From Russula earlei (lineage: Eukaryota; Basidiomycota; Agaricomycetes; Russulales; Russulaceae), in the NCBI GenBank assembly GCA_025769875.1, contig JAGFNK010000002.1, positions 248,001-312,000 on the forward strand: a stretch of DNA of 64,000 nucleotides, in the 5' to 3' direction. Both the position numbers and the translations under genes were made by a program. The notes below the pieces were generated by a model. The model was not told the DNA's origin, searched no databases, and saw nothing but the letters and a program-made list of their open reading frames with translations. Shown here in pieces: positions 48,047 through 59,616 of this stretch (its first letter is position 1; every line of letters begins with the position of its first letter).

Positions 48047-50601
48047 CTGACGACCTCTTCCATCATTGTGTTATATCACAAGGTATTCCGCCATGTCTAT
48101 TCGCTCCGCTTTGCGTTGACCTATTGGCTTTGGCGTACAATAGCACCGTTGTTTAATAATCCGATCGCACCTGTGTTAGTTAATTGTATAGGCTGTGAGC
48201 CGATACGGTGTTTAACCTCTTCCTTACGGTGTGCTAAAGCAAAAAGTATGTCCGTGACATCACCCCGACGTGTGGACATCGGCATGTTCATCAGTAGCCG
48301 CCCGGCACCAGGGCCGAACACCACGGATTGGAGGACATCATATCGTTTTGTTGACCATCTGTGTTAGTCGCACAGTTCGTGTACGCGAGGCGTTCATCGC
48401 CAAGCCCCCAATACACATGCAGTACGAGGAGGAAGTCTCCCCGCATGATGGAGCGAGGGAAGCGTATCCTCCGAGGTCGGATCTCCGCAGCCTTGGCGGC
48501 TCGAGAGACCTCGAGGTCGTTCTGCTGCTTTGCAAATGGCCACAACCGGCGGTTGCCACGACCTATAGAGTAAATACGTTCACGAACTTCCGCATGCCGC
48601 AGCCCCAGCGGAATGGCTTTCTGGCCTTATGGCGTCGGCAAAGGGTCGTTCCACCATTTAGACGTCTCCGCAAGCAGGGAAAATCAAAACTAGCCAGAGA
48701 TGTATATCGTCCACTCAACCCCGGGTTTAAGAAAGCCCTTACGGCTGGTCAGAAGTAAGACTGCACGTCCTATATCTTTTATACGGGCTGACCAGATGAA
48801 GATAAGAGCGACCATTAGCTAAGCTAAATCAATCGAGTGTACTGTCAGAATTTTCACGATCGACGATAGGCGGCACATCGCCACTATAACTCTCCCGATC
48901 GAGAAAGACATTTGAGCTGTATCCAGTAATCAAGCGTGCGACCGGTCAGCTGGTCAATATACTCTAATAACTCCGAACCGTGGTTTCTATATGACATGGA
49001 AATAACGCTTTTTTAAAAGGTTCTAAGTATTTCAAACATCAAAACCCCAGCTTCGAGCGAAAAAAAAAGGCTCCATTCGTAAATTCCTTTCCTGACGATC
49101 TGAATGTCACTCCGAAGGTCTGCTTTGTTTGATCAGAGAAATAAGCATCCTCGGTAGTAACGTACCAATTAGCGGTTTATTTAAACGCGCAGGATTCAAA
49201 GGGTAGCATTCGCATTGAAGTAGTAGAGTTTTTATTTATTGAGGCCGATCGGCATTTGAAACAAACCCACGATCCAGTGATCCCGGTGGATCCCATGCCG
49301 TGCCGAATTCGACTGACCAGATGCCGAGTGGTGTGTGTAGGGGTCGTGCCTGGCCAATGGATTTCTGGGTGCCTGCGGGCACAACGGACAGTTTGCCTGT
49401 ATTCCACTCGCATCATCATTACGCCCCATGATCCGATACTATGCCAACGCTTCCGCTGGTGGGTGGGTGCGACACAGGACAGGTTCTTTCTGGAAGCAAG
49501 GTAGGTCACGTTATCGGACTCATGCAATGCAAGCCAGGCCATGCCTGTTTTCTCCTCCTCCCATACCCAGCCACGCCACCATGTGCTTTATATGTTTGTG
49601 TGGCACAGGACAACGATCATGACCACCGTAGTGCTGTGCAGGTTGGGCGCGGCATCCAAAGAAGTGTCCAATATTAAGAAGGGGTGGCAGTAGGTGCAAA
49701 TTGGTTGAAACCGCTAGCACTGACATCAAACGAATGATGGGAATGACAATATGCGATGAGGTGAGCAGAATGTCATGGGACGGATAGAACGCTCGGCAAA
49801 GAGCAATATTTGGAGTAGGGATTGAAAAAATCTTAAAAGATACGACAATGGTGGCACATGTTGAATTGAGTCAGTCGAGCCATCGGGAATGATGGTAGAA
49901 AGGCACCATATTGAGGAAGGGTGCGGTGTGTGTGTGAAATTAGGATCCCCAAGTGCGGACACAGCGGGGCCGGAGTTCGAACAAGGGATTGCGCGTTCCT
50001 AGATATACAAATTACAAGGAGAGAGCGATATACAGTCAAGGAGGGACCAAAGGGGAAGAGGGAAGGGAAGGAGAGAGGGAGAGAACCCAGGGAGGGAAGA
50101 GGTCAGGGAGAGCGAACTTGATTGGGAAAGATCCACTCGTTCCTCAAAGTTCGAATTCCCATGGGAAAAAAAAGGGGGGGGGGAGGGAAGGGGAGGGAAG
50201 GTGGACGACGGACGGTTGAGCGCAGGTGGGCATGGAAGATAGGATACCAAGGAGGTGGCGAGAGCCTCGGCGGAGAGGAAAACCGAGAGGATGGCTTGAA
50301 AAAAGAAGAAGCGTGACCGTGACGCAGGGTTACGGACTAAACCGAATAAGGGAAGCACAGGATGAGGCAAGCCGAATCGGTACAAAACCCAGCGGCGTGA
50401 TGACAAGTGACCTTCCAGGAAGCGCGTCCCTTCGACCCCCACGTCCTCTCACAACTCACCCATCCTCATTCCCTCTATTTCTTAATTTTATTGTCTTTCT
50501 TTCTCGTACGTCCTCACCCTCCTTCTTCCCTCCTACTCCTCAAAAGCTCATATCCTCTCCCTCCCCCCCCTCCTCTTTCCTCGCTTCTTAGCCAACTTTC
50601 G
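48047..50601. other. 2.5-kb gene-free interval upstream of the GATA gene
   Basis: No supported gene. Scattered open frames on both strands (48.1-48.8, 49.2-49.7, 49.9-50.4 kb) have no domain. The right end contains the purine-rich tract listed separately, then a pyrimidine-rich stretch just before the GATA start, as often found in long fungal 5' leaders. Confidence 0.5.
50029..50220. repeat. Purine-rich tract on the plus strand
   Basis: Between about 50029 and 50115, and again at 50161-50215, the plus strand is almost only A and G, including a run of ten or more G after an A run near 50166. The composition is low-complexity and strand-asymmetric. It lies 0.4-0.6 kb upstream of the GATA-factor start. 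Confidence 0.8.
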
Positions 50602-52182
50602 ATGGACTCTTTCCACTTCGATTCTTACACTGCATCTCCATACTCTGGCTCATCTGCACCTCGCACCCCATCCCCCCGAACTTCCATCTTTTCTGACGAA
50701 GCTTCCTCTCCCCGCTCACTTCAAAGTAGAGCTTGAACCTGTCTGCAATATTTTCTCCGACCAAATGGTTGACGATCACGCAGTCCCTCCCGAGGGCCAA
50801 TCTCTCTGGCAGGGTTTATCCCACCAGTCCCTACCTTTTAACGGCTCACGCGGCTCCTTACTTGGGGAGCTTTACGATCATGATCTTTCGGTTGATCAAC
50901 CCTCTAATATGTATGACCAGCCCAACGACGCTGGGGAGTGGCAATCGCCACTCTCTCGCCAGGGCCCCCATGCCCCGTCCCAGGATATGGCTGCTATGCG
51001 TAGGGCCACCTATCCCTACGTTCGCCACGATCGTGACCCCTCGGCGCCATACTCCCAACCATCATTCAATCCTCAAGATTGCGAACCAGCTCATACTCCT
51101 TTTCATCGCTCTGATACCCTCTACGGTGAACCACTCCATCTCATGGATAGTTCCCCTCACCTTACCTCCTTCGGTCCGGACAATCATTCTTTCCATTCCG
51201 GCCACTATGACATGTCCGTCTCGTCATCTCCCGCTTCTTCTTATGTCGAGTTCGAAAATCTCGATCATAGTGTAAAACTAGAAGAGTCCGCCCCCGTTAT
51301 TGTCCCCTCGCAGACCTGCCTTTACCGTCCGCCCTCATCGGGTGCTATGCACCCCATGTCCTATCTCCCCTCCCATGGCGGTCTCCCCGTTCAGCACACA
51401 GACGATGCTGCCTCGAAGGAAACTCAATACCTTCGTCGTCGATGCTTCAATTGTTCGCAGACTGAGCCCCCAAGCTGGAGACGGTCTACGCTGAACCCAG
51501 GCAAGATCGTCTGCAACAAATGTGGTCTGTATGAGCGGACTCATTTACGTCCTCGACCACTTCGATTCGATGAGCTCCGAACTGGAAATAAGTCGCGCAA
51601 GCAATCCAAGAGCATATCTGGCTCGCCAGCCTCCAAGCTGATCAAGAAGGAGGTTGAGACGCAGGCGATGTCTCGCCGCGCTTCTGTCTCTTCGTCTTCG
51701 TCTTCCGTGCATAGCAGCAGCGATTGGGATGATTCAGGTTCGTTACCTGCGACTCTTGTCGATGATGTGGCATTGACTTTGCCTTAGTGTCTGTGTATTC
51801 CTCCGGTTCGGCGCCTACCTCATCGTTCAATTCTCCCGCCGTAACCAGTTTCTCTCTGCCTCTGGAGCGTTCCTCACAGTCACCACCTCTTGGTTCCCGT
51901 GATGGTGGAATTCGCCTTCCCAACGCTCCCCTGTCAGACATCGCATCCCTTCAGTCCATGCCAGGGTCTCCTCGTAAAGCCGCGACGTCTCCCGATTACA
52001 GTCTAGCTCCCGCCGTTCAAGGAGATTTTTATGCCCGCCGGACGTCGCTCCCAGTGGACATTCCGAAGGCTCCTTCCGTTGATCTTCCCGAAATCACGGG
52101 TTGGCAAGCCGTGCCAATGGCTGGCTCGCCACCAAACAAGTCAACCAAGCCAAGTGCTCTGCGAAAAGCAGTTGTTGCGTGA
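50602..52182 (+). CDS. GATA-type zinc-finger transcription factor
   Basis: Nuclear regulator binding GATA sites. Three exons. The first (MDSFHFDSYTASPYSGSSAP) ends at CTTCAAA; a 58-base intron (50726-50783) leads to PPEGQSLWQGLSHQSLPFNG. The second holds a long Ser/Pro/His-rich region, an acidic stretch (ENLDHSVKLEESAP), and one finger at about 51443-51530: CFNC, then PSWRRS, then CNKCGLYERTH and a basic tail, RPRPLRFDELR. The cysteine spacing is CX2C-X19-CX2C, longer than the usual 17 or 18. A 47-base intron (51737-51785) leads to a Ser/Pro-rich exon ending SALRKAVVA. About 490 residues. The targets are not evident; fungal relatives act in nitrogen, light or morphogenesis control. Confidence 0.88.
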
Positions 52183-54611
52183 ACTGTGATTAACCAGCTT
52201 GGCTCCTTCTTGTGCGCCCATGTTACTGTGAGATATACGTTTTATCTATTTATTTATTTATTTTTTCTTCTCGCAAAATGGCTTTTTTTGGCTCACTGAT
52301 TGCCAGCAATATCTGCATGTCATTCGGAGCGTTGTCTGCCTGTGGCTGGTCGCTTCATCACTGTACTCATCGGCATTGTATCCATTCCTACCCATGGCGT
52401 ATTATTTTCTGCTTGACTCTCGCGTTTGATTAAATTTATTTCTTGTGGTGCCTTCTGTTCCCTTGGGACGTTACAAGCGGTTTCGCCTTACAGTCGTGTA
52501 ATGTAATCTTAGGTAGAAAATAACGAACTTCGATGAAACAAAAATGCCACCATACACCTCGAGCAATTGTGTCGTTATCTGGAGATTTTCGGAATTCGCC
52601 GTAAGTATCACATTGTGATGCAACTGACCGTGGTGGCAAACGGAAATGGTGCGTAGCGCAATCATGCCGTGAAGAGGAAGCAACGGTGCCATCCCAGGGG
52701 AGGGGGTGGAGGGACCTGCTTCACGAATTGATTGAATGCAACGCGTACGAAGTTGGGTATAGTTATCAGGGCGTCCCGTGGGACATGATGAAACACTTGG
52801 GGCTTGGGAAGCGTCAGCCGCCATAGGGGGGCACAGCGCTGCCGTAACCAGATAGCGCCAGTCCAGGGCTTAGTGATATGTGGGTCTGCCCAGCCTCTGC
52901 GGCGTCGTTGACAAACGCATGGACGACGGTGATTGGCCGCACCACAATGGTGGAAAAGTTCCGAAAGCGGGCGGCGGGCGTACGATTACACGGCTCACAC
53001 GTAGTAGGGAACAGTGGTGAACTGTATGGGACCAAATCTCCGAGACGGTCATACCGTACAAAGGGGGGAAGGGAGAGATGAGATGACGTCCACGACCGGT
53101 GCTTTACGGTGGTGCCTGCCGGTCCGAAACGAACCAAACGATAATAACTGATGACTTGGGATCGCATACGTAGGGGGTGCAACTCTCCCTCCACCAACCG
53201 ACCGATTAATACCGACGTTGGGCGACGCACTAACGCACTTACAGTATGAACGCTCAATCTCACTCCGTCAAGCTCGCGGTATTGGCCAATGAAGGGCGCC
53301 CGGTCTGCCCGAGTTGCTCGTCAACTGCTTTCTTTTTGTTGTTCCTCCCCTTCCACAAGGGGGAATTACAACCGCCAGGGTGTCGGATTATGGAGAGACC
53401 TACTTTGGGGAGGAGGGGAGGAAAACATCGCCCATGCCGGGTTTGGCAGGTGGGGAGGGTGGGAGGAGCGAAAATTTTATCTTTACTTGTGACAATTTTT
53501 TTTTTTTTTCGCGCCCCGTCCCTCCCTCCCCCTCCCACCGAACCCGCCCCTCTCTCTCTCCTCCAAGCGCGAGCCGACGACGACTGCCGATACCGTGATA
53601 CGTGCGGCGCCCTTACTTGGGCCGGACGAACCCGAACGCATCCTCTCCTCCCCCCCACCCCCCCGGTCCCCACCCTCGTTTTGAGTTTCAGGTTCAGGTA
53701 TGAGTAAAAAGGTTCAGGTAAAGGAAAAGGTCAGGGACCGCATTTGTCCGGCGGCTGGCACCCTCTCTCGCTCTCGCACGCAACACGCGCGCGGGCTGTA
53801 AAAATAAGAGAAAGAAAAAAAAAAAAAAGGCGCCTGACGCCACAAACAAAGACAAAGGCATCATTGCGGTTCCCCGTTACGCACAGCCTTTTCAGCGGAG
53901 ATTGAAAATGGACGCCGTCATCTCGGGCGCATTTCTCATTTCAGTCAGTCAGTCAGCAGTTCGTTCCTCTTCCGTTCAGAGTTCAGTTCCCCTCCCCACC
54001 AGGCTGCTTCCCAGAGAACCCGAGAACCTTGATCGGGGAACGTGTGCATGTGCGCCTGGGTGTCTGTCTCCAGGGCGGTACTTGTCGCCGGTACAAAACA
54101 GGCAAGGCTGCCACTCCTCACCCCCGAGAAATGGCACACAAGCCGCGGACGACTGCTCTATCCACCGGCTACTTTACCCACCCTTAGGCGTCTTCAGATC
54201 CCACGCCCCCGATAATCCACCCAAAGTGAAACACGCTGCTTTCGATAGGACACTTTACTTTATCTAGTTCGCTTTTACAAATGACCCGGCGACGGGTGGG
54301 GACCTAGATTATTCTTCCCTCAGCCCACACGACGACAAAAAGCTGTGATGTTCCAAGTGGCCATGATGAACATAGTCAAAAAGGTATCACGAGGGGTACA
54401 GATCTCGGGCTTAGTGCGCAAAACTACTGTCAAAACTGGACCGGACAGAACCAGACCCCATCGCTTGGGCCCCGACCAGTGGAGGATATCCCCGCCCATC
54501 TCACTGCCTCCTTCATTCCGGATGGCGGTGTCCCTTACTCGTTCCCAACACCCTTCACTAGAAACCAAATGGCCGATCCGAGGAGCACCGGGGGATAGCT
54601 ATGAGCATCAC
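52183..54611. other. 2.4-kb gene-free interval downstream of the GATA gene
   Basis: No supported gene. It contains a T-run near 53500, an A-run near 53815, repeated GGTTCAGGTA-like units at 53689-53720 and an (AGTC)n run near 53943-53956. The open frame at 52814-53263 on the minus strand lacks an ATG start and any domain. Confidence 0.5.
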
Positions 54612-55654
54612 TCACTGGGATCCCCCGCGCTTTCTTAACCCAGCCACGCCACCTTTCTCGTCCAATGCCCACGCCCCAAGGCGGGAAACAACCGAGAGCG
54701 CTCGTGCCGCCAGTCGAGAGGCGACCCACTGGGTGAGCACTCCACATGGAACGAGGCCGACCAGGTCCTTCAGGTCCCAAACATCACGGTGGTGGATGAT
54801 TCTACCTTGCTCATTGAAGGACAAGCGAGTAAGCACGTGGAATTGCAGATGGAGTGGACTTGGGAGGGAAACGCCGATTCCTGGCACCGTTAAGGTCGGT
54901 AAAGAAGGTTGCTGCGGTCCGCTGACACCAGAAAAGGACACATGCAAAGAGCGGCTGGGCGTGTTACGCTGTGTCTCTGACGTGAGAGCATATGGATGGG
55001 CGGCGTTCATGTGGCCCAAATGGCGTTCGGCATGAAGCCCGGGAAGAAGGAGTATATTCAATGTATGCTCCACAATGCATCGCCTGTGCCCATCTGACGG
55101 GAACCAATTGTGATCCAGAGACGAAGCGCCGGGGATGTCATCGCTGACTCACCAAAACTCTCGTTTTCGCACACGTCCTCAATCTCTGTCCACATGCGGG
55201 AAATCTGAAACCATGACTCTCGTTCCGCCGGGACGCGAGCTAGACCAAGGACGCTACGGAGGAGCGATGTCGGTCTGGGCGCGTCCAGTTCGGATAAATA
55301 TTGTGAAAGGGAATGGATGTCCCCAATCGAATCACGAGACGTCGCAGTGATCACTGGATTCTCGTAACTGAACAGCCAGCGAAAGTCAGGGTCAGAGCGG
55401 AATGGAGATTCGAAGCTTACACTGTGGGATGTCGCATAAATATCCGCATGCAATTAATCCATAAATGATAACACACCTGCATCCGCCTCGTAAAATCTGC
55501 TCAGCGTGTCCCAGGAGACAGGATCTGCCTGGCCATACACGAGGTTGCATACTTCGATAACAGCAGTGTGTCGCGGAACGAGGGAAGTATCCGACTTGTT
55601 GAGGTTGCGTTGCGAGCGAGACTCGGTAGATGGAAATGCGATGGTGGAGGCCAT
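54612..55654 (-). CDS. Conserved unnamed fungal protein, NTF2/SnoaL-like
   Basis: Function unknown. The start at 55654 (MASTIAFPSTESRSQRN) gives VPRHTAVIEVCNLVYG and DPVSWDTLSRFYEADA, then after an intron YENPVITATSRDSIGDIHSL. That pattern, a tryptophan helix, FYxxxAxYENP, then a second helix, is typical of SnoaL/NTF2-like alpha-beta folds. Further exons give FQISRMWTEIEDVCENESF, RRYIVEHTLNILLLPGLHAE, RLSFNEQGRIIHHRDVWDLK and DLVGLVPCGVLTQWVASRL, ending KRGGSQ. Paired histidines in the HHRD segment close the predicted sheet. About 280 residues, four exons. It resembles an unnamed basidiomycete protein known to me. An enzyme pocket is possible but no reaction can be stated. It is divergent from the UBAC2-like gene, with about 200 bases between starts. 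Confidence 0.72.
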
Positions 55655-55857
55655 CGGGCGTCTAGGACTTGGCTCGAGACGAAGCAGGAAAAGGAAAGAA
55701 AAGTTCAAGGACAAGCCCCGCAAGATGTGCAACAGCTGTCCTTGTCGCCTTCACCCCCACACCCACCCTGTCCCGTCCAATTCCCCTGTCACGTGTTATC
55801 GAACGCTGTCACGAACCTGCCAATTACAATACAACATGCTCATCCGTCCCTTCTCCC

Positions 55858-57211
55858 ATGTCGTTTCAACATGCACCTGTCACAAAAGGTTCTCCCCCGC
55901 ACGAAGAACCATGATGATTCGCAGTCTAATTGTTTGCCGCGCTCATAGGTATCATGATGGCCGTTGCCGTCTCGTCGGTCGTCGTCGCTATATTTGACGT
56001 CAAGCACAATTTTCACTTACAGGTACGCGTCCTGCCATTTCACATCGTTTCGGGGCACCCAATACCTCATTCCAGCTTGTCCCACACATCTCAAGAGATC
56101 GCCAGGTGAGGGCGAGGCAGTCGTTCGTCTCGTGCTTAACCCACAATGTGTCATCGCGTAGTATTGGCGGCTCCTTTCACACCATGCTGCGTTTTCAAAC
56201 TCAAGCGAGCTCTTCCTATGGGAACTCATCCTCTACAACATTGGCGTCAACATCGAGCGACAATTCGGAGGGGTCAAATACGCCGTAAGCCTTTAGGTCC
56301 ATCGTGAGTCTCGACCTCCTTTCACTCATGCATCTTTCAGTCTTTCCTCGTGGTTTCCACCCTATTAGTCACTGTGCTCGAACTTCTCTCGCTTCTTGTG
56401 TTCCATCAATTTGATTCCGCTTTCAACATCATACCGTCTGGTCCAGTCGGCCTGGCGTTCAGTTTAGTACACCAATATTTCAGCCTTGTCCCCGCTACGT
56501 ATCATTTTCGCGTTTTCGGGATCGCTTTCTCAAACAAAGCTTTTCTATACGCACTGGCGTTGCAGGTAAGCGAGCCACCAAACCTTAAGTGAAACTATGC
56601 GCTTCCGTGCTTACGTCCCTTACGGTCTCGTCTTAGCTCGCCTTCAGCCAACCATGGTCCACCACACTCGCCGCGGCGCTTGGTTTCGCCGCTGGCGCCA
56701 TATATCGATCCGACGTTGCCAGTCTCAAGAGCTACCGGCTACCTCATTGGTTTGTCAGGCTAGCGTCGCGCTACTTGTTCTCACTCGTCGGTGAAACCCG
56801 AGCAGTCCGTCGCACCACTCGTGCATTTCCTGCGACTGAGGTGTCCGAGACGGCACCACGCGTAGAGGACGAAGTGATTACCACTGCTCCAACTCCACGC
56901 ACGGATCATTCTACTCGCTCCATCCCAAACGGCTCGCATGGAGCCACTGAGCAACCCGGGCCATCAGTCATGCGAGAATGGGTCAACGAGCTAACGGGAA
57001 GAGTAGACCGTGCCTCCACGGGCATTCGGGTTCCAGCAGAAGCGGAAATATCTCAACTCATGAATATATTTCCTGACTTACAACGGGACGTGATTGTCGC
57101 TGCTCTTCAACGCAGGTGAGCCGTTGTTGTATCCCTGGGATCACTGTGCATGACGACCCGAGCAGCGCGAATATCGAGGGGGCGGTGGAGACACTCCTCA
57201 GCGCGTCATGA
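55858..57211 (+). CDS. Rhomboid-like pseudoprotease with C-terminal UBA/CUE domain (UBAC2/Dsc2 type)
   Basis: Predicted multi-span ER or Golgi membrane protein that links substrates to a ubiquitin ligase. The start at 55858 gives MSFQHAPVTKG; splicing leads to a membrane segment, IMMAVAVSSVVVAIFDVKHN, then HFHLQLVPHISRDRQYWRLL, SSELFLWELILYNIGVNIER and QFGGVKYA, all family hallmarks. More membrane segments follow (FLVVSTLLVTVLELLSLLVF; GLAFSLVHQYFSLVPATYHF). I see no rhomboid GxSG serine motif, so it should be catalytically dead. The C-terminal domain spans AEISQLMNIFPDLQRDVIVA and, after the last intron, ANIEGAVETLLSAS, a three-helix UBA/CUE fold. Six or seven introns. Dsc2 in fungi serves SREBP cleavage; that role is an inference here. 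Confidence 0.85.
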
Positions 57212-57413
57212 GAACGTTTGTCAGTAGGCACGTAGGGGTGCCCCTTTCGGTGTCCCTGGGTTGCCAATAACGTTCGGCTGAAGCTCTGTGAAATATCTCC
57301 GTTTTTTTTACATGTCATCGCTGCATATCTGCGTATGAATACATTCGTCGCAGTCAGTCCCCCATTCAGCACAATGAGGCTGTGAATACGACAACAATCC
57401 TAACGCGTGTCGG

Positions 57414-59520
57414 TCAGGGCTCTGCTTCTTCCTCGGAGGCCGCGCCTTCTTCCTCTTCTTCACCCGTAAATGCTGAGAGAGGTATGGCATACAGTCTGAT
57501 GACAGGCTGCAGAGGGGGACTGTGAGCAACAAAGTGCGATCACCACCATCAAGAGCAGACTGATGGAACATTCAGCAGGTTGCGCGAAGTGCGCCAGCAG
57601 CCGCAACACAGATGAGAAAGCAGGGTGGGAGACGTACTTTGTTCGGATCTTTTATCAGGACATACTTGCCCTCCGGCATCTTCAAGCACAAGTCGGCTAC
57701 GGTTCTGACGATGCCCCAACCATTTGCCAAGGAGACGTTAAGCTGAGCGGCGAAATCCAATGGGCGCATAGACGCCGTACTCAGGATGACATGCCGCGTG
57801 TTATCCCGAGGGTTTGCTCTTGAGACATAGCTTTAAGATCCCAATCGTCAGGTCAGGAGAAGCAGGGCGGCGTGGTAAAACAAAAACAAATTTCCAGAAC
57901 CGTGCTTACCCGATCTTCATTTGTTCCGCCCCGGCCAGAATGCTTTGGACGGTCCACTTGGCAAGCTTGCAGCTATTATTTTTCATCTCGGTAGCAACAA
58001 CCGCCCCCCGCTGAGAATCCAGCTTCGAGCGCCAATCGGGTGCTCCTCCAGCTCCTGACGCGCGCGGATCGAACTCGTTCAGCGCCCGAATGGTGGTCAG
58101 ACCTTGACCCTGGAGCGGGTCGCCCTGACCAGGCAAATAAGCATCGACCTCTGTCCGCACGCACATCTTGATATCTTCATCCTCGGTGATTCCGAGGTCG
58201 AAAACACGGTACCGATACCCGCACGAGGCAAGAGGCTCCGTTTCATCGGGTCCATAGAAGGGATTGGGCTTGTCAAAGTCGACCGCGGGTGGTGTGGCAG
58301 ATTCAATCACGGACTGAAAACCGAAGTTCTGATTGATGTACGTCGCCTCGAGGGAAAGGGACGTCGCGGTGTTAATAGAAGGTGGTTCGGGTGCCTTTTC
58401 GTTAGGATTGCTCGGATTGGATGCGGCCGGGTCCTGGGGGGGATCTGCCGCATTTTCGTTAACGGTGACCGTATCAAACGGGCCGCCATCTCTCTTGTCA
58501 AAGAACACTTTGTCGCCTTCACGGACAATGACGATATCCCAAGGGTAGACTGAGCGCGGTGCACACATGAGGACGCTAAGGATGACGTCTGTCGCGTAAA
58601 TCGCTGCGACGCCCCTAGACGCAAGCTTACAAAGGAAACATAAGCACAGACATCGGGTCATGAGACACTGGCCACTATACCTGTTGAATGATAGGATCAT
58701 CGGACGTAGTTGTGTTGTATCTGATTCGGTCAACAGTTTGAAGTGGACGCTCGGTCTTGGTGGTGATGCGATCGTACGCTTTGTTGTAGGGATAAAGTCG
58801 ACCGTATGACTCGCTGGCGAGAATCAGATCGCAACCAGATGCACCAAAAAAAAGAAGCTTACAGTTCCTCGGGTTCATCGACTTCAAGCCTGAGCTTCGT
58901 GAGGCGATGAAATTCGATCTCTTCTAACATCTGCCAGCTAGGGCCAATGGCCACTGATGATTCGCGCGTGCGATTGTTCTTCAAAAAAAAAAAGGGATTG
59001 GACATCCTCTTCGGACAGAGACGTAGATACTGACCTTTTCCCAATCCCGCCAGCCTCTTCTCGCACCCCGCATCCCGGTACCACGGTTGCTCGTGAATCC
59101 ACCACGGGAACCTCTTTGAGGAGCACGGGTGCCATAGGAAGCCGAGCCACGGCCAGCACCCCTGCCCCTTGTAGACGCGTTGCCTCGACGAGGCGCCCCG
59201 GTTTTGTTATCAACGAGAGAGAAGCTTGATTCGTCCTCAACCTGGAAAGAGAAGGCACTTGGGATGCCACTCCCGAAGGTCTGTGGACCATCCCTGCGAC
59301 CGCGAGCGCCGGCTCTCGGATTAGCAGCGGCGCCCGATGAGGCTTGACGATTGTCACCAGAGATGTCGTTCCAGTCTGCGAACCGACCAAGTTTGTCCGA
59401 CTTGGAGTAAGGAGCGTAGGGGATGTCCTTGAACTTGAATGTGTCTGGTAGGTTCGAGGACGATGGTCCCCAGCTACCGTCGGGATTATCGTGAATTGTG
59501 GGTAAAGAGAATGAAGCCAT
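57414..59520 (-). CDS. eIF3d: Translation initiation factor eIF3 subunit D
   Basis: Peripheral eIF3 subunit at the mRNA entry side of the 40S ribosome, with cap-binding ability in other species. The start at 59520 gives MASFSLPTIHDNPDGSWGPS and FKDIPYAPYSKSDKLGRFAD, the family opening, then an Arg/Gly-rich RNA-binding stretch (RGRGAGRGSASYGTRAPQRG). Later exons carry WQMLEEIEFHRLTKLRLEV, YNKAYDRITTKTERPLQT, ATDVILSVLMCAPRSVYPWD and IVIVREGDKVFFDKRDGGPF. Further segments are YRYRVFDLGITEDEDIKMCV, TIRALNEFDPRASGAG and DWRSKLDSQRGAVVATEMKN. The last exon reads LPLSAFTGEEEEEGAASEEE and stops at 57414. About 560-590 residues and seven or more introns. It converges on the UBAC2-like gene with about 200 bases between stops. 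Confidence 0.93.
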
Positions 59521-59616
59521 GTCACAACTCAAAAAAAATGACGATCACGATCTTTGCGTTTGCGCGTTGTGTGGCGTGTGAATTGGAATTGAGTCTCTCT
59601 CTATGCAACGAAATCC

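Noticed and set aside
48068..48758. Open frames on both strands downstream of the unnamed gene at 47.1 kb
   Set aside because: No domain and no splice structure; probably 3' flank.
50140..50155. GTTCGAATTCC resembling a tRNA B box
   Set aside because: No A box or cloverleaf could be drawn around it; no tRNA gene was found elsewhere in the window.
52814..53263. Minus-strand open frame of 149 codons
   Set aside because: It does not begin with ATG and shows no domain.
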